A stretch of 64,000 nucleotides of DNA from Thiosulfatimonas sediminis (GTDB taxonomy: Bacteria > Pseudomonadota > Gammaproteobacteria > Thiomicrospirales > Thiomicrospiraceae). The stretch covers positions 1,054,001 to 1,118,000 of the forward strand of contig NZ_AP021889.1 in the NCBI RefSeq assembly GCF_011398355.1, in the 5' to 3' direction. The notes below the pieces were generated by a model, which saw only the letters and a list, made by a program, of their open reading frames with translations, did no database searches and was not told the DNA's origin. Each line of letters begins with the position of its first letter. Position 1 is the stretch's first letter. The position numbers and the translations under genes are program-made. Positions 27,363 to 35,615 of this stretch are shown in pieces.

Positions 27363-27513
27363 TGTGTATATTTTGCTACCATCCGTAGCAAAGAAGCGAG
27401 ACGTTTTATGAGTTTCTCTTTCGGGGCTTCTCCAAGATTTTACGCACCCTTTTAGCCTTTGCGTTATCATACTCAACACTATTTAATTCAACTGTTTTAG
27501 GGAGAGTTCGTCC

Positions 27514-28377
27514 ATGTCAGCAAAAATTTTGGATGGAAAAGCGATTGCTTTAGAATTGCGTGAGTCGATTCGCGCAGAAGTTGATCGTCAGGTTGCGGCA
27601 GGTAAGCCGCGTCCTGGTCTTGCGGTGATTATGGTCGGTGACGATCCGGCTTCGGCGGTCTATGTGCGCAATAAAAAGATTGCGTGCGAAAAGGCCGGGT
27701 TTAATGATGTTTCAGAAGTGTTACCGGCGCAAACAACACAACAAGAAGTACTTGCCCTGATTGATAAGTTGAATGCTGATGAGAGTGTACACGGAATCAT
27801 TGTGCAACTTCCTGTTCCGGCGCATATTGATCCGGAAGAAATTATTGAGCGCATTAGTCCTTGCAAAGATGTGGATGGTTTTCATCCATATAATGTTGGG
27901 CGTTTAGCCACACGTATGCCGATTATGGCACCATGTACCCCGCACGGAGTTATGACGATGTTGGCTAAAACGGGCATTCAACTGCGTGGATTGGATGCAG
28001 TAGTGGTTGGGGCGTCGAACATTGTTGGGGTGCCGCAATTGTTGGAGTTGCTTAACGAGCGTGCTACGGTCACCGTTTGTCACAGTGCCACCAAAAATTT
28101 GGCGCACAAAGTTGCTCAAGCGGATTTGGTTGTGGTCGGTGTGGGGATTCCAGAGATGGTCAAGGGCGATTGGATAAAACCGGGCGCCATCGTTATTGAT
28201 GTTGGGATTAATCGTATGGACGATGGCCGCTTAGTCGGAGATGTTGAATTTGAGGTGGCTAAAGAGCACGCCAGTTGGATTACACCGGTTCCGGGTGGTG
28301 TTGGCCCTATGACAATTGCCACGCTTTTGGAAAACACCATGAAAGTGGCTTACCATTTGGATTGCAAAGCGAAATAA
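27514..28377 (+). CDS. folD: FolD bifunctional methylenetetrahydrofolate dehydrogenase/cyclohydrolase
   Basis: A 287-residue cytosolic enzyme that interconverts 5,10-methylene-, methenyl- and 10-formyl-tetrahydrofolate with NADP. Typical motifs are all present: [19 protein letters not shown] with the catalytic Lys, [28 protein letters not shown] in the Rossmann fold, and [10 protein letters not shown]. After SNIVG it has VPQ in place of the more common RPM, a mild deviation at the cofactor site. The length is normal. It is monocistronic, with a terminator 20 bases after the stop. Confidence 0.97.
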   Translation: MSAKILDGKAIALELRESIRAEVDRQVAAGKPRPGLAVIMVGDDPASAVYVRNKKIACEKAGFNDVSEVLPAQTTQQEVLALIDKLNADESVHGIIVQLPVPAHIDPEEIIERISPCKDVDGFHPYNVGRLATRMPIMAPCTPHGVMTMLAKTGIQLRGLDAVVVGASNIVGVPQLLELLNERATVTVCHSATKNLAHKVAQADLVVVGVGIPEMVKGDWIKPGAIVIDVGINRMDDGRLVGDVEFEVAKEHASWITPVPGGVGPMTIATLLENTMKVAYHLDCKAK

Positions 28378-28397
28378 TTTGCTTGTTGCATGGCAAT

Positions 28398-28427
28398 AAA
28401 AAAACCTCGGCTTTCCGAGGTTTTTTT
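28398..28427. terminator. Bidirectional rho-independent terminator
   Basis: aaaaaaacctcgg (28398-28410) pairs with ccgaggttttttt (28415-28427) around a cttt loop. It serves folD and the convergent ABC exporter gene. Confidence 0.93.
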
Positions 28428-28445
28428 GTTTAGGGATAGGGATTG

Positions 28446-30263
28446 CTAACGATAGAGAGTATGGTAAGTCCCTTGATTTTGCATTAATTCATCATGACTA
28501 CCGCTTTCGATAATCTGCCCATCTTCAAATACTAAAATGCGATCTGCTTGACGAATTGAACTTAAGCGGTGCGCCACAATAAGGGTGGTACGTCCGGCTA
28601 AAAATGGCGCTAAATCTTGATATAGTTGGCGTTCTGTTTGCATATCTAACGCCGATGTCGCTTCATCCATAATCACCACTTTCGGGTCTTGTAGAATCAT
28701 TCTTGCGATGGCTAGGCGTTGACGTTGCCCACCGGAAAGTTTAATTCCGTTACGCCCGACAATGGTTTCTAGACCTTGCTCCAATTCGTTAATTTTGTCT
28801 GCCAATTGTGCTTGCTGTAAAGCTTGCCAAAGTTGCTCGTCCGGCAAATCTCGTCCTAAAGTTAAGTTAAAACGAATACTTTGATTAAAGAGTGCCGGTT
28901 GCTGCAATACGGTTGCGACGTGATTACGCACGGTTTCTTGACCGATTTGCGCGAGAGGCACATTGCCATAACGGATTTCGCCTTGATCGGGTTGATAAAA
29001 ACCAAGTAGTAGCTGTACCAATGTTGTTTTGCCACCACCACTTGCGCCAACTAAAGCGAGTTTTTCGCCCGGATGAATGGTAAAGCTAAGATGATTGAGT
29101 ACCGGCTGTTCTTTACCTTGGTAGTGAAAGCTGAGCCCAGATACGTCAAGAGCGATGGGTTGTGGGTTCTTAAAAGGGTTGTGTTGGTTATTAAAGCGCG
29201 GTTCTTGCTGTAAATCGAGGACGTCATTGATACGGCTTAAAGCACCGCTGGCGGCACTGTAGCTGTATTGAATCGCAAGAATTTCTTGTACCGGCCCCAT
29301 CATAAACCATAGGTAACCGAATACAGCCATCATCTGCCCGATAGACAAATCGGAGAAGACAACCATTAACATACTCACGCCACGGAAAATATCAAAACCA
29401 ATCAGAAAGACCATAAATGAAAAACGGCTGGCGGCATCACTTTTCCAAGTATAGGCTTCGGAATGCTGGCGGATATTTTGTGCTTGCCCACGAATACGGT
29501 CAAAAAATGCACGATCTTGATTGGCGGCACGTATTTGTTGTAATGCGTCTAGCGTTTCGGTTAAAGACTGTTGGAAAATATCCAGCGCATTGTTCTCATT
29601 GCGTTTTAGGTGTTTGACTTTCTGACCCAATCGCATCGTTAGGTAGATAACCACAGGATTCATTAATAGAATAAAAAGTGCTAACTGCCAATGTAGCCAC
29701 AGCAATACTGCAGTGGTGCCAACTAAAGTAAAAACCGCAATAATGATTTTGCCGACAGTGCTGCCCAAAAAACTATCGATGGTGTTGACATCATTGACCA
29801 TGGTTGCCGAAACGGAGCCGCTGCCCATGCTTTCATACTGCGACATGGAGACATTTTGTACTCGCGCTAATAAATCACGGCGGATTTGATAGGTGACTTC
29901 TTTGGAGATAAGGGTGAATTGCATCATTTGCCAAACCCCAAACACCAGCCCCAAAATCCGCAGCAAGATAGTAATGAGGGTGATGGCCACAATATAGTAA
30001 ATAGCCCCATGCCATTCCGGCGCAACCCAAGTGTTTAGCGTATTGACAATAAATCCCGGCTTATCAAGCAGCACTTCATCGACCAGTATTGGCAATAAAA
30101 GTGGCAAAGGCACTGTGGCTAACATCGCAAACAGGGCAATAAAATGCGCTTTTACTAAAGCTGGTTTATGTTGTAGAACAAGGTCATAGATGCGTTGCCA
30201 ACTGTAAGTGCGGTTGGCCAAATCGACTTTGGCTGATTTTTCTGCCTGTGCATAGATGCGCAT
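28446..30263 (-). CDS. MsbA/MdlB-like ABC exporter (fused permease-ATPase)
   Basis: A 605-residue half-transporter with six membrane helices (about 40-320) followed by an ABC ATPase with Walker A GASGGGKTT, Q-loop VLQQPALF, signature LSGGQRQRLA, Walker B VVIMDEAT and a His switch IVAHRLSS. It resembles lipid A/multidrug exporters of the MsbA family. It acts as a homodimer in the inner membrane. The start is supported by aagga seven bases upstream. There is no linked partner, so the substrate is open. Confidence 0.9.
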   Translation of the reverse strand: MRIYAQAEKSAKVDLANRTYSWQRIYDLVLQHKPALVKAHFIALFAMLATVPLPLLLPILVDEVLLDKPGFIVNTLNTWVAPEWHGAIYYIVAITLITILLRILGLVFGVWQMMQFTLISKEVTYQIRRDLLARVQNVSMSQYESMGSGSVSATMVNDVNTIDSFLGSTVGKIIIAVFTLVGTTAVLLWLHWQLALFILLMNPVVIYLTMRLGQKVKHLKRNENNALDIFQQSLTETLDALQQIRAANQDRAFFDRIRGQAQNIRQHSEAYTWKSDAASRFSFMVFLIGFDIFRGVSMLMVVFSDLSIGQMMAVFGYLWFMMGPVQEILAIQYSYSAASGALSRINDVLDLQQEPRFNNQHNPFKNPQPIALDVSGLSFHYQGKEQPVLNHLSFTIHPGEKLALVGASGGGKTTLVQLLLGFYQPDQGEIRYGNVPLAQIGQETVRNHVATVLQQPALFNQSIRFNLTLGRDLPDEQLWQALQQAQLADKINELEQGLETIVGRNGIKLSGGQRQRLAIARMILQDPKVVIMDEATSALDMQTERQLYQDLAPFLAGRTTLIVAHRLSSIRQADRILVFEDGQIIESGSHDELMQNQGTYHTLYR

Positions 30264-30565
30264 TCAGTTTCCTTTATGTACTATTTGGGGTTTGGACTTG
30301 GCGGGAAAATATAGACCGGAAGATGTTTAGATAATCGCCGGTAAAATAGAATTCAAGCTTTTCAGATTAACCTTTTGTGTAGCTAATGAAAAGGTTAAAA
30401 CCGAAAAAAAATCGATTTTTATGCAAAACTGCTTAAAAATTAAGCATGGTCGGAAAAATTGAAGTCTTAAGAATAACTTAGCGTGTATTCGTAGAGGGAA
30501 TTATTCGAGTTATCCACAGATTCTGTGGAAAACCATCGCGTGAATAAGTCTGAGTCTCTCTGGGG
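30264..30565. other. Intergenic region with DnaA-box-containing palindrome
   Basis: About 300 bases without a gene, between two minus-strand genes. ttatccaca (30510-30518) is a perfect DnaA box, and tccacaga-t-tctgtgga (30513-30529) is a perfect 17-base palindrome overlapping it. The palindrome follows the end of the GGDEF-EAL gene and may be a hairpin terminator without U tract. The remainder is AT-rich and presumably holds the exporter promoter. Confidence 0.4.
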
Positions 30566-33514
30566 TTAAACAGGTTTGGCTTGGTCCGGAAATTGGCGTA
30601 AAAATATTTCAATGTCATCGGCATTTAGCGGTTTACTGTAGAGGTATCCTTGAATTTGTTCACAACCGTTCGCTTGCAGAAACGCTTGCTGTTCCATCGT
30701 TTCCACTCCTTCTGCAATCACTTTAAGACCTAAGTTGTCGGCCATAGAAATAATGGTTTTGGTAATCACAGCGTCGTCTTCATCTTGGGGCAAATCGCGG
30801 ATAAATGATTGATCAATTTTAAGCTTGCTGACCGGTAGTTTTTTTAAATACGCCAGGGAAGAATAACCTGTACCAAAGTCATCAATGGCAATTTTGATTC
30901 CGAGTTGGCGTAGCTGGCTCATTTTACGAGTCATTTCGTCCAACTTGGTCATAATGTCGCTTTCGGTGATTTCAAATTCCAACCATTCTGGGTTGCAATC
31001 AACTTCGCATAGCAGTGTATTGACGAATTCAAAAAAATCGTCCTGTTCGAGCTGTTTGACGGCTAAATTCAACGACAGCTTACCATCGATTAAGCCTTGT
31101 TTTCGCCAGCGTAAAAAATGGTGGATGGCTTTCAACATCACCTGTCTGTCCAAAGGGATGATTAGGCCAGTTTTTTCAGCGATTTGAATAAACTCAATCG
31201 GTGCAATAATCTTGCCGTCTTTGGTTTGCCAGCGCGCCAGCACTTCTAGGCCGATAATTTTTTGTTGAATGCTGTCTATTTGCGGTTGGAAGTAGGGAAT
31301 AAATTCATTGTTATCAATTGCTTGACGGATTTGCGTTTGCATTGATAAATGCGCAAAAGCTTGATCGGTTAAATTACTGGTGTAGAACTGGAAATTATTG
31401 CGGCCTTGATCTTTGGCTAAATACATCGCAGCGTCTGCAGTGCGTAGTAAAGATTCGGCGCTGATTGCATCTTTAGGATAGATGCTGATGCCGATACTAT
31501 TAGAAAGATAAAATGTATGGTTGGCAATACAAATGGGTTCACTGGTTGCATCAATCAATTTTTTGGCTAAAGTAGCAGCGTCTTCCTCTTGTTTGAGTGG
31601 TGTTTGAATGACGGTAAATTCATCACCGCCAAGTCGAGCTAAAGTATCGCCTGTACGCAGGTTGGCCTTGAGTCGCTTGGCCATCGCTTGCAGAACTTGA
31701 TCGCCAATATCATGCCCAAGCGAGTCGTTAATTTGTTTGAAATGGTCTAGGTCGATAAATAACAGGGCAAACTGGCTTTGGTTGCGTTCGGCGATTAAAA
31801 TTTCTTGTTCGATTTGTTGATTTAAATAGACGCGGTTTGGCAGTTTGGTTAAAGCGTCGTGGAACGCTTGGTGTTGCAGGGTTTGCGCTTGTTCTTTTAG
31901 TTGAATTTCCAGTTGTCGATTGGTGCTGATGTCTTGATAGGTGCCGAGCATACCGATAATTTTGCCGTTATTGTCGCGGAGGGGGAGTTTTGAGAGTAGC
32001 CATATTTGAATGTTGCCATCATCATCAATAAAGGCATCTTCCATTTGTAATAAGGTATGGCCCTCTTTGAGAACTTGCATATCTTGGCGGTAATAGGTGT
32101 GTCCTTGACCAGAAGGCCAGGGTAGGTCTAAGTCGGTTTTGCCAAGCAAAGCTTCTAGATTGGGGAGTTTTAAATCGTCCAGAAAGTTTTGGTTGGCGCC
32201 AATATAGTTACCTTCAATGTCCTGCCAGAAAATTCGCACAGGGACATTTTGTAAAATGTTGTCAAATAATTGATTTTGCCGTCGCAGTGCTTGTTCGATG
32301 GATTTGAGTTGACTGACGTCGCTGTTAAATAGCGCAATGGCATTTTGATTTTTAAAATGCACTTTTTGAATAGTTGATTTGACTGGATAGATGCTGCCAT
32401 CCTTTCGGGTCTGGCTGAGGATAAGATATTTTGTTGCCAGTTTTTCACTTTTTTCTGAGGCTAATTTTTGTAGTTGCGGGTAGGTGAGATCGGCATTAAT
32501 TTGTTCGATGACCAAAGATTCAACTTCTTCAGCACAGTAGCCGAGGTTTTGTAAAGCTCGGTTATTGGCATACAAACAGCGATTCTGTTCGGCGCTAAAG
32601 ATGATGATTTCTTGATGAGACAACTCTACGATTTGTGCTAGCTCTGAGTTTTGTTTTTGCAACAGAGCAAGATGAGTAATATCGGTTGATGAGCCAACTG
32701 CTTTTAAGGGGCGGTGATTTTTATCAAATTCGATGTAGCCAACTAAATCGACAATTGCCTCGTCCCCATCGGCACGGATTACTCTGTGGTTTAAATGCTG
32801 TTTTTCGCCCGTTCGAATCGCTTTTTCAAGGGTTTGTTTCAGGGTGAGTTCTTCACCAGGGGCGGATTTTTGCAAAAAATAGGCTAGGTTGGGTTCAATC
32901 GCACCGGGTTCAATGCCGTGAATCCGAAAAATCTCATCTGACCAGTGCATTTTTCCAGTGCTTAAATCCAACTCCCAACTGCCGACTTTCGCCAGCTCTT
33001 GCGTCTGTTTTAATAGCCGTTTTTGTTTTTTAAGTTCCAGATTACTGGCCATTAAGGCTTGGGTGGTGGCTTGCAGGTCTTGGATGATTTTTTCCGGTTT
33101 CGTGGTTTCAACCAGCAGCACTAAACGCAAGTCTTTGGAGATTGGATAGTGGTGGTGGGCATTTAGATGAAACCAGCGAGTGAGACCGTTTTTGCAGCAA
33201 ATTTGACAAGGTAAAGAGAGGGGGGCAATCAGATTGTGCTTTGCTTTATTTAACTGCAGTAGCCATTCATTAACAATAAAATCGCGGTAGGCTTCACTGG
33301 GACAGATTTTGTTAAACCATTGTTGGATGTTATGAGTGTCTTCTGGCGCGTAGCCAATGGTGTCGAGATAGGCTTGATTAACAAAGATGATTTGGTCTTG
33401 AAATGGGTCTGTTTCGCTATGGCGTTTTAACAAGGCAACGGGGCTGGGGAGAAGGTTAAGTAGCCGTTGCCATGCATTAAACGTCATGGTTGGGGTATCC
33501 GTATAAGTAAACAT
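30566..33514 (-). CDS. Multi-PAS GGDEF-EAL c-di-GMP enzyme
   Basis: A 982-residue cytoplasmic protein without membrane helices. Four PAS-like domains cover about residues 1-540 (one with the PAC stretch LVGYIEFDKNHRPL). The GGDEF domain keeps LARLGGDEF (about 625-633), so it could be active. The EAL domain has GLEVLARW (EVL, about 756), ITESDI, AIDDFGTGYSSL and LKIDQSFI, the metal and catalytic residues of an active phosphodiesterase. ATG 33514 is preceded by aggg at eight bases; a GTG five codons upstream is the alternative. It follows the LuxR-type gene by about 70 bases on the same strand as the secretion genes. It lacks the periplasmic and HAMP domains of LapD and so is not the LapG-holding receptor. 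Confidence 0.9.
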   Translation of the reverse strand: MFTYTDTPTMTFNAWQRLLNLLPSPVALLKRHSETDPFQDQIIFVNQAYLDTIGYAPEDTHNIQQWFNKICPSEAYRDFIVNEWLLQLNKAKHNLIAPLSLPCQICCKNGLTRWFHLNAHHHYPISKDLRLVLLVETTKPEKIIQDLQATTQALMASNLELKKQKRLLKQTQELAKVGSWELDLSTGKMHWSDEIFRIHGIEPGAIEPNLAYFLQKSAPGEELTLKQTLEKAIRTGEKQHLNHRVIRADGDEAIVDLVGYIEFDKNHRPLKAVGSSTDITHLALLQKQNSELAQIVELSHQEIIIFSAEQNRCLYANNRALQNLGYCAEEVESLVIEQINADLTYPQLQKLASEKSEKLATKYLILSQTRKDGSIYPVKSTIQKVHFKNQNAIALFNSDVSQLKSIEQALRRQNQLFDNILQNVPVRIFWQDIEGNYIGANQNFLDDLKLPNLEALLGKTDLDLPWPSGQGHTYYRQDMQVLKEGHTLLQMEDAFIDDDGNIQIWLLSKLPLRDNNGKIIGMLGTYQDISTNRQLEIQLKEQAQTLQHQAFHDALTKLPNRVYLNQQIEQEILIAERNQSQFALLFIDLDHFKQINDSLGHDIGDQVLQAMAKRLKANLRTGDTLARLGGDEFTVIQTPLKQEEDAATLAKKLIDATSEPICIANHTFYLSNSIGISIYPKDAISAESLLRTADAAMYLAKDQGRNNFQFYTSNLTDQAFAHLSMQTQIRQAIDNNEFIPYFQPQIDSIQQKIIGLEVLARWQTKDGKIIAPIEFIQIAEKTGLIIPLDRQVMLKAIHHFLRWRKQGLIDGKLSLNLAVKQLEQDDFFEFVNTLLCEVDCNPEWLEFEITESDIMTKLDEMTRKMSQLRQLGIKIAIDDFGTGYSSLAYLKKLPVSKLKIDQSFIRDLPQDEDDAVITKTIISMADNLGLKVIAEGVETMEQQAFLQANGCEQIQGYLYSKPLNADDIEIFLRQFPDQAKPV

Positions 33515-33583
33515 AGCCAGACCCTGCACATTTTATATAATCTATTTAGTATAGCTTAAGGTGTGCGTAAGTTGACTTAAATT

Positions 33584-34189
33584 TTAGGGTTTACCCTTAA
33601 TGTAGAGCATTAAGTGCATACGATCGCGCAAATTCAGTTTATTGAAAACCTGGGTTAGATGTGATTTAACGGTTCTTTCACTGATTTTCATTTTTAAAGC
33701 GACTTCACGATTCGATTCGCCTGTCGCGACGGCTAAGGCAACTTCTTTTTCTTTTGCTGTTAAGGCACTTAAATCCGGCTCTTTTTGTTGTGGAATTAAG
33801 TTTGCTCCAGTGGCAATCAACTGATTGACGATGGGACTGGGTAGCCAAACGCCGCCGCTTTTCACGGTCTGCATGGCCAGTTTTAAAGTTTCGGGTGTGG
33901 CCAATGCTTCTAAGTAGCCACTCGCGCCAGCTGCGAATGCTTGTTTAAATTCTTCTATTTTTGGGTAGCGGGTCAAAGCGATCACTTTACTGTGGTTGGC
34001 GCTCGCTTGTTTGATGAGAGTTTGCCAATTGGGGATGCCGCAAATAATCCAAATAATGGTATCGCGCTCAAAACGAGAGTTAAAAAGTTGGCTTTCAGTA
34101 ATCAGTTCTTCAGCCATGATAACGCTGAGTTCAGGAAAGGTGTTTTGCCAAAGGTCGGTCGTGAAAGCGTGTTCAGTGATTAGTTGCAT
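33584..34189 (-). CDS. LuxR/CsgD-type regulator with degenerate receiver
   Basis: A 201-residue protein. The C-terminal third is a clear LuxR helix-turn-helix (LTAKEKEVALAVATGESN then ISERTVKSHLTQVFNKL). The N-terminal part has receiver-like length and the AAGASGYL segment, but no Asp at the phosphoacceptor position (WIICGIPNW) and no acidic pocket. It therefore resembles CsgD/VpsT biofilm regulators, some of which respond to c-di-GMP in place of phosphorylation. It begins one base after the membrane fusion protein gene ends, so it is co-transcribed with the secretion genes. Confidence 0.85.
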   Translation of the reverse strand: MQLITEHAFTTDLWQNTFPELSVIMAEELITESQLFNSRFERDTIIWIICGIPNWQTLIKQASANHSKVIALTRYPKIEEFKQAFAAGASGYLEALATPETLKLAMQTVKSGGVWLPSPIVNQLIATGANLIPQQKEPDLSALTAKEKEVALAVATGESNREVALKMKISERTVKSHLTQVFNKLNLRDRMHLMLYIKGKP

Positions 34190-34190
34190 A

Positions 34191-35615
34191 TTATCTCTCA
34201 GTCATTGCTTCGGAGGATGCACGAAGGATAGGTTTAAATAAGTATTCTAAAACGGTTTTCTTGCCGGTAATGATGTCGGCTTGCACGGTCATCCCTGGAA
34301 TGATTTCCAAACTATCCGAGAAACTCGCGTTATCGTTTTTGAGTTTAACTAAATAGTAGGTTTCGTCTTTTTCATCGGTAATGGTGTCGGCACTAATTTG
34401 GATTACCTGTGCAGGCATTCCGCCGTAAATCGCAAAATCATAAGCGCTGAATTTGATTGTGGCTTCTTGTCCGGGATGAATAAAAGCAATGTCTTTAGGG
34501 GATATTTTCGCCTCGACAATTAACGTGTCATCGGTTGGTATGATTTCTAGCGCTGATTGTCCTGGGGCAAGTACTCCGCCTACCGTTGTCGCTAATAGAC
34601 GTTGTACTTTGCCTTTGATTGGTGCTCGGATCTCAGTTTGCGTGACGACATCTTGCAAGCCTTTCGCGGCTTGTTGTAAAGCGGACAGTTTGTTTGAAGC
34701 TTCGGCCAATTCTTCGCGCCAGCGTTTTTGGCTACCGGCTTTGAGCTCATCAATTTTGTTTTGTGCTTCGGTAATGGCACCTCGATTACGTGAAATGAAA
34801 GCTTCATTTTTGGCTAATTCACCTTCCAAGCTATTTAATTCACGCTCTAAGCGCAAGAGTTCGACTGGCGAGACCGCGCCCGATTTGAGTAATGGTCGTG
34901 TAGCATCCAACTCTTTGCTTAGTAAAGAAATGCTTTGTGTATGTTGTGCTTTAATGGCAAAAGCTTCGCGTAATGCTTGACGGCGTTGAAAAAGCTGAGA
35001 TTCTAATATTTTTTGCTGCTCATTCAGTTCTGAGATATTGGAATTGTAGAGACGTTTTTCTCGCTCAACGATATCCGGTGCGGCTTCGACTAAACTTTGG
35101 GGGAAGACCATCGGGGCGGAGTCGGTTAAGGCTTTTAAGCGAATAATTTCTGCACGCAGTGCAAGGCTTTGCGCTTCATTTTCGTAGAAATTGGATTGTG
35201 AACGAGTGGCATCAATTCGTAATAAAAGGTCTCCCTTTTCAACGGTTTGTCCTTCGGCAACTAAGATTTCTTGGATAACCCCACCGTCCAGAGATTGCAC
35301 CACCTGTAGTTTTTGTGAGGGAATGATTTTGCCAAAGCCACGGGTAATTTCCTCTAAATTGGCATTCGCTGCCCAGATGATGAGTAATACGATGGTCATC
35401 ATTGTGGTATAAAGCATGCGTTTCGCGCGTAGGGGTTGCTGCTGGATACGAGCCCACTCGGCATCGGTAACCCAGTCCTGTGAGTTGATTTTTCCCGTTT
35501 TGGGCATGGCGAAATCTAATAAAGGTTTACCTTTGTTGCCTACTTGGTCACTGATTTTTCCAACACGGTTAAAGGCGGCCTGCTCAACGGTGGTTTTGTT
35601 TGGCGATTGGCTCAT
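34191..35615 (-). CDS. lapC: Type I secretion membrane fusion protein (HlyD/LapC family)
   Basis: A 474-residue inner-membrane-anchored periplasmic adaptor. One N-terminal helix (about 67-87), a split lipoyl-like domain (SLDGGVIQEILVAEGQTVEK and later IRAPIKGKVQRLL), a long coiled-coil hairpin between them (about 150-325), and a C-terminal beta-barrel (GQEATIKFSAYDFAIYGGMP) are visible. It links the ABC exporter to the TolC-like channel. It overlaps the exporter gene by four bases (atga). The symbol is given by analogy with the Pseudomonas lapEBC system because LapA-like substrates are encoded next door. Confidence 0.9.
   Translation of the reverse strand: MSQSPNKTTVEQAAFNRVGKISDQVGNKGKPLLDFAMPKTGKINSQDWVTDAEWARIQQQPLRAKRMLYTTMMTIVLLIIWAANANLEEITRGFGKIIPSQKLQVVQSLDGGVIQEILVAEGQTVEKGDLLLRIDATRSQSNFYENEAQSLALRAEIIRLKALTDSAPMVFPQSLVEAAPDIVEREKRLYNSNISELNEQQKILESQLFQRRQALREAFAIKAQHTQSISLLSKELDATRPLLKSGAVSPVELLRLERELNSLEGELAKNEAFISRNRGAITEAQNKIDELKAGSQKRWREELAEASNKLSALQQAAKGLQDVVTQTEIRAPIKGKVQRLLATTVGGVLAPGQSALEIIPTDDTLIVEAKISPKDIAFIHPGQEATIKFSAYDFAIYGGMPAQVIQISADTITDEKDETYYLVKLKNDNASFSDSLEIIPGMTVQADIITGKKTVLEYLFKPILRASSEAMTER

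Larger units (their letters stand above)
26936..27513. other. 578-base intergenic region before folD
   Basis: A long divergent region between the PilZ gene and folD. It contains a perfect FNR-type site (27198-27211), a possible 35-codon frame (27255-27362), and a stem-loop tttgctac/gtagcaaa (27372-27392) without U tract. The remaining sequence is AT-rich with nothing recognised. No tRNA-like cloverleaf was found. Just before folD, ggga at about 27501-27504 serves as ribosome binding site. Confidence 0.45.

Noticed and set aside
27270-27479. Minus-strand 69-codon frame upstream of folD
   Set aside because: No ribosome binding site or recognisable domain, and it lies antisense in the leader region.
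30510-30518. DnaA box as a sign of the replication origin
   Set aside because: Only one box is present, with no dnaA, dnaN or gidA genes and no box cluster nearby.
30566-33514. GGDEF-EAL protein as LapD
   Set aside because: It has no membrane helices, periplasmic domain or HAMP segment, and both the GGDEF and EAL motifs look active, unlike LapD.
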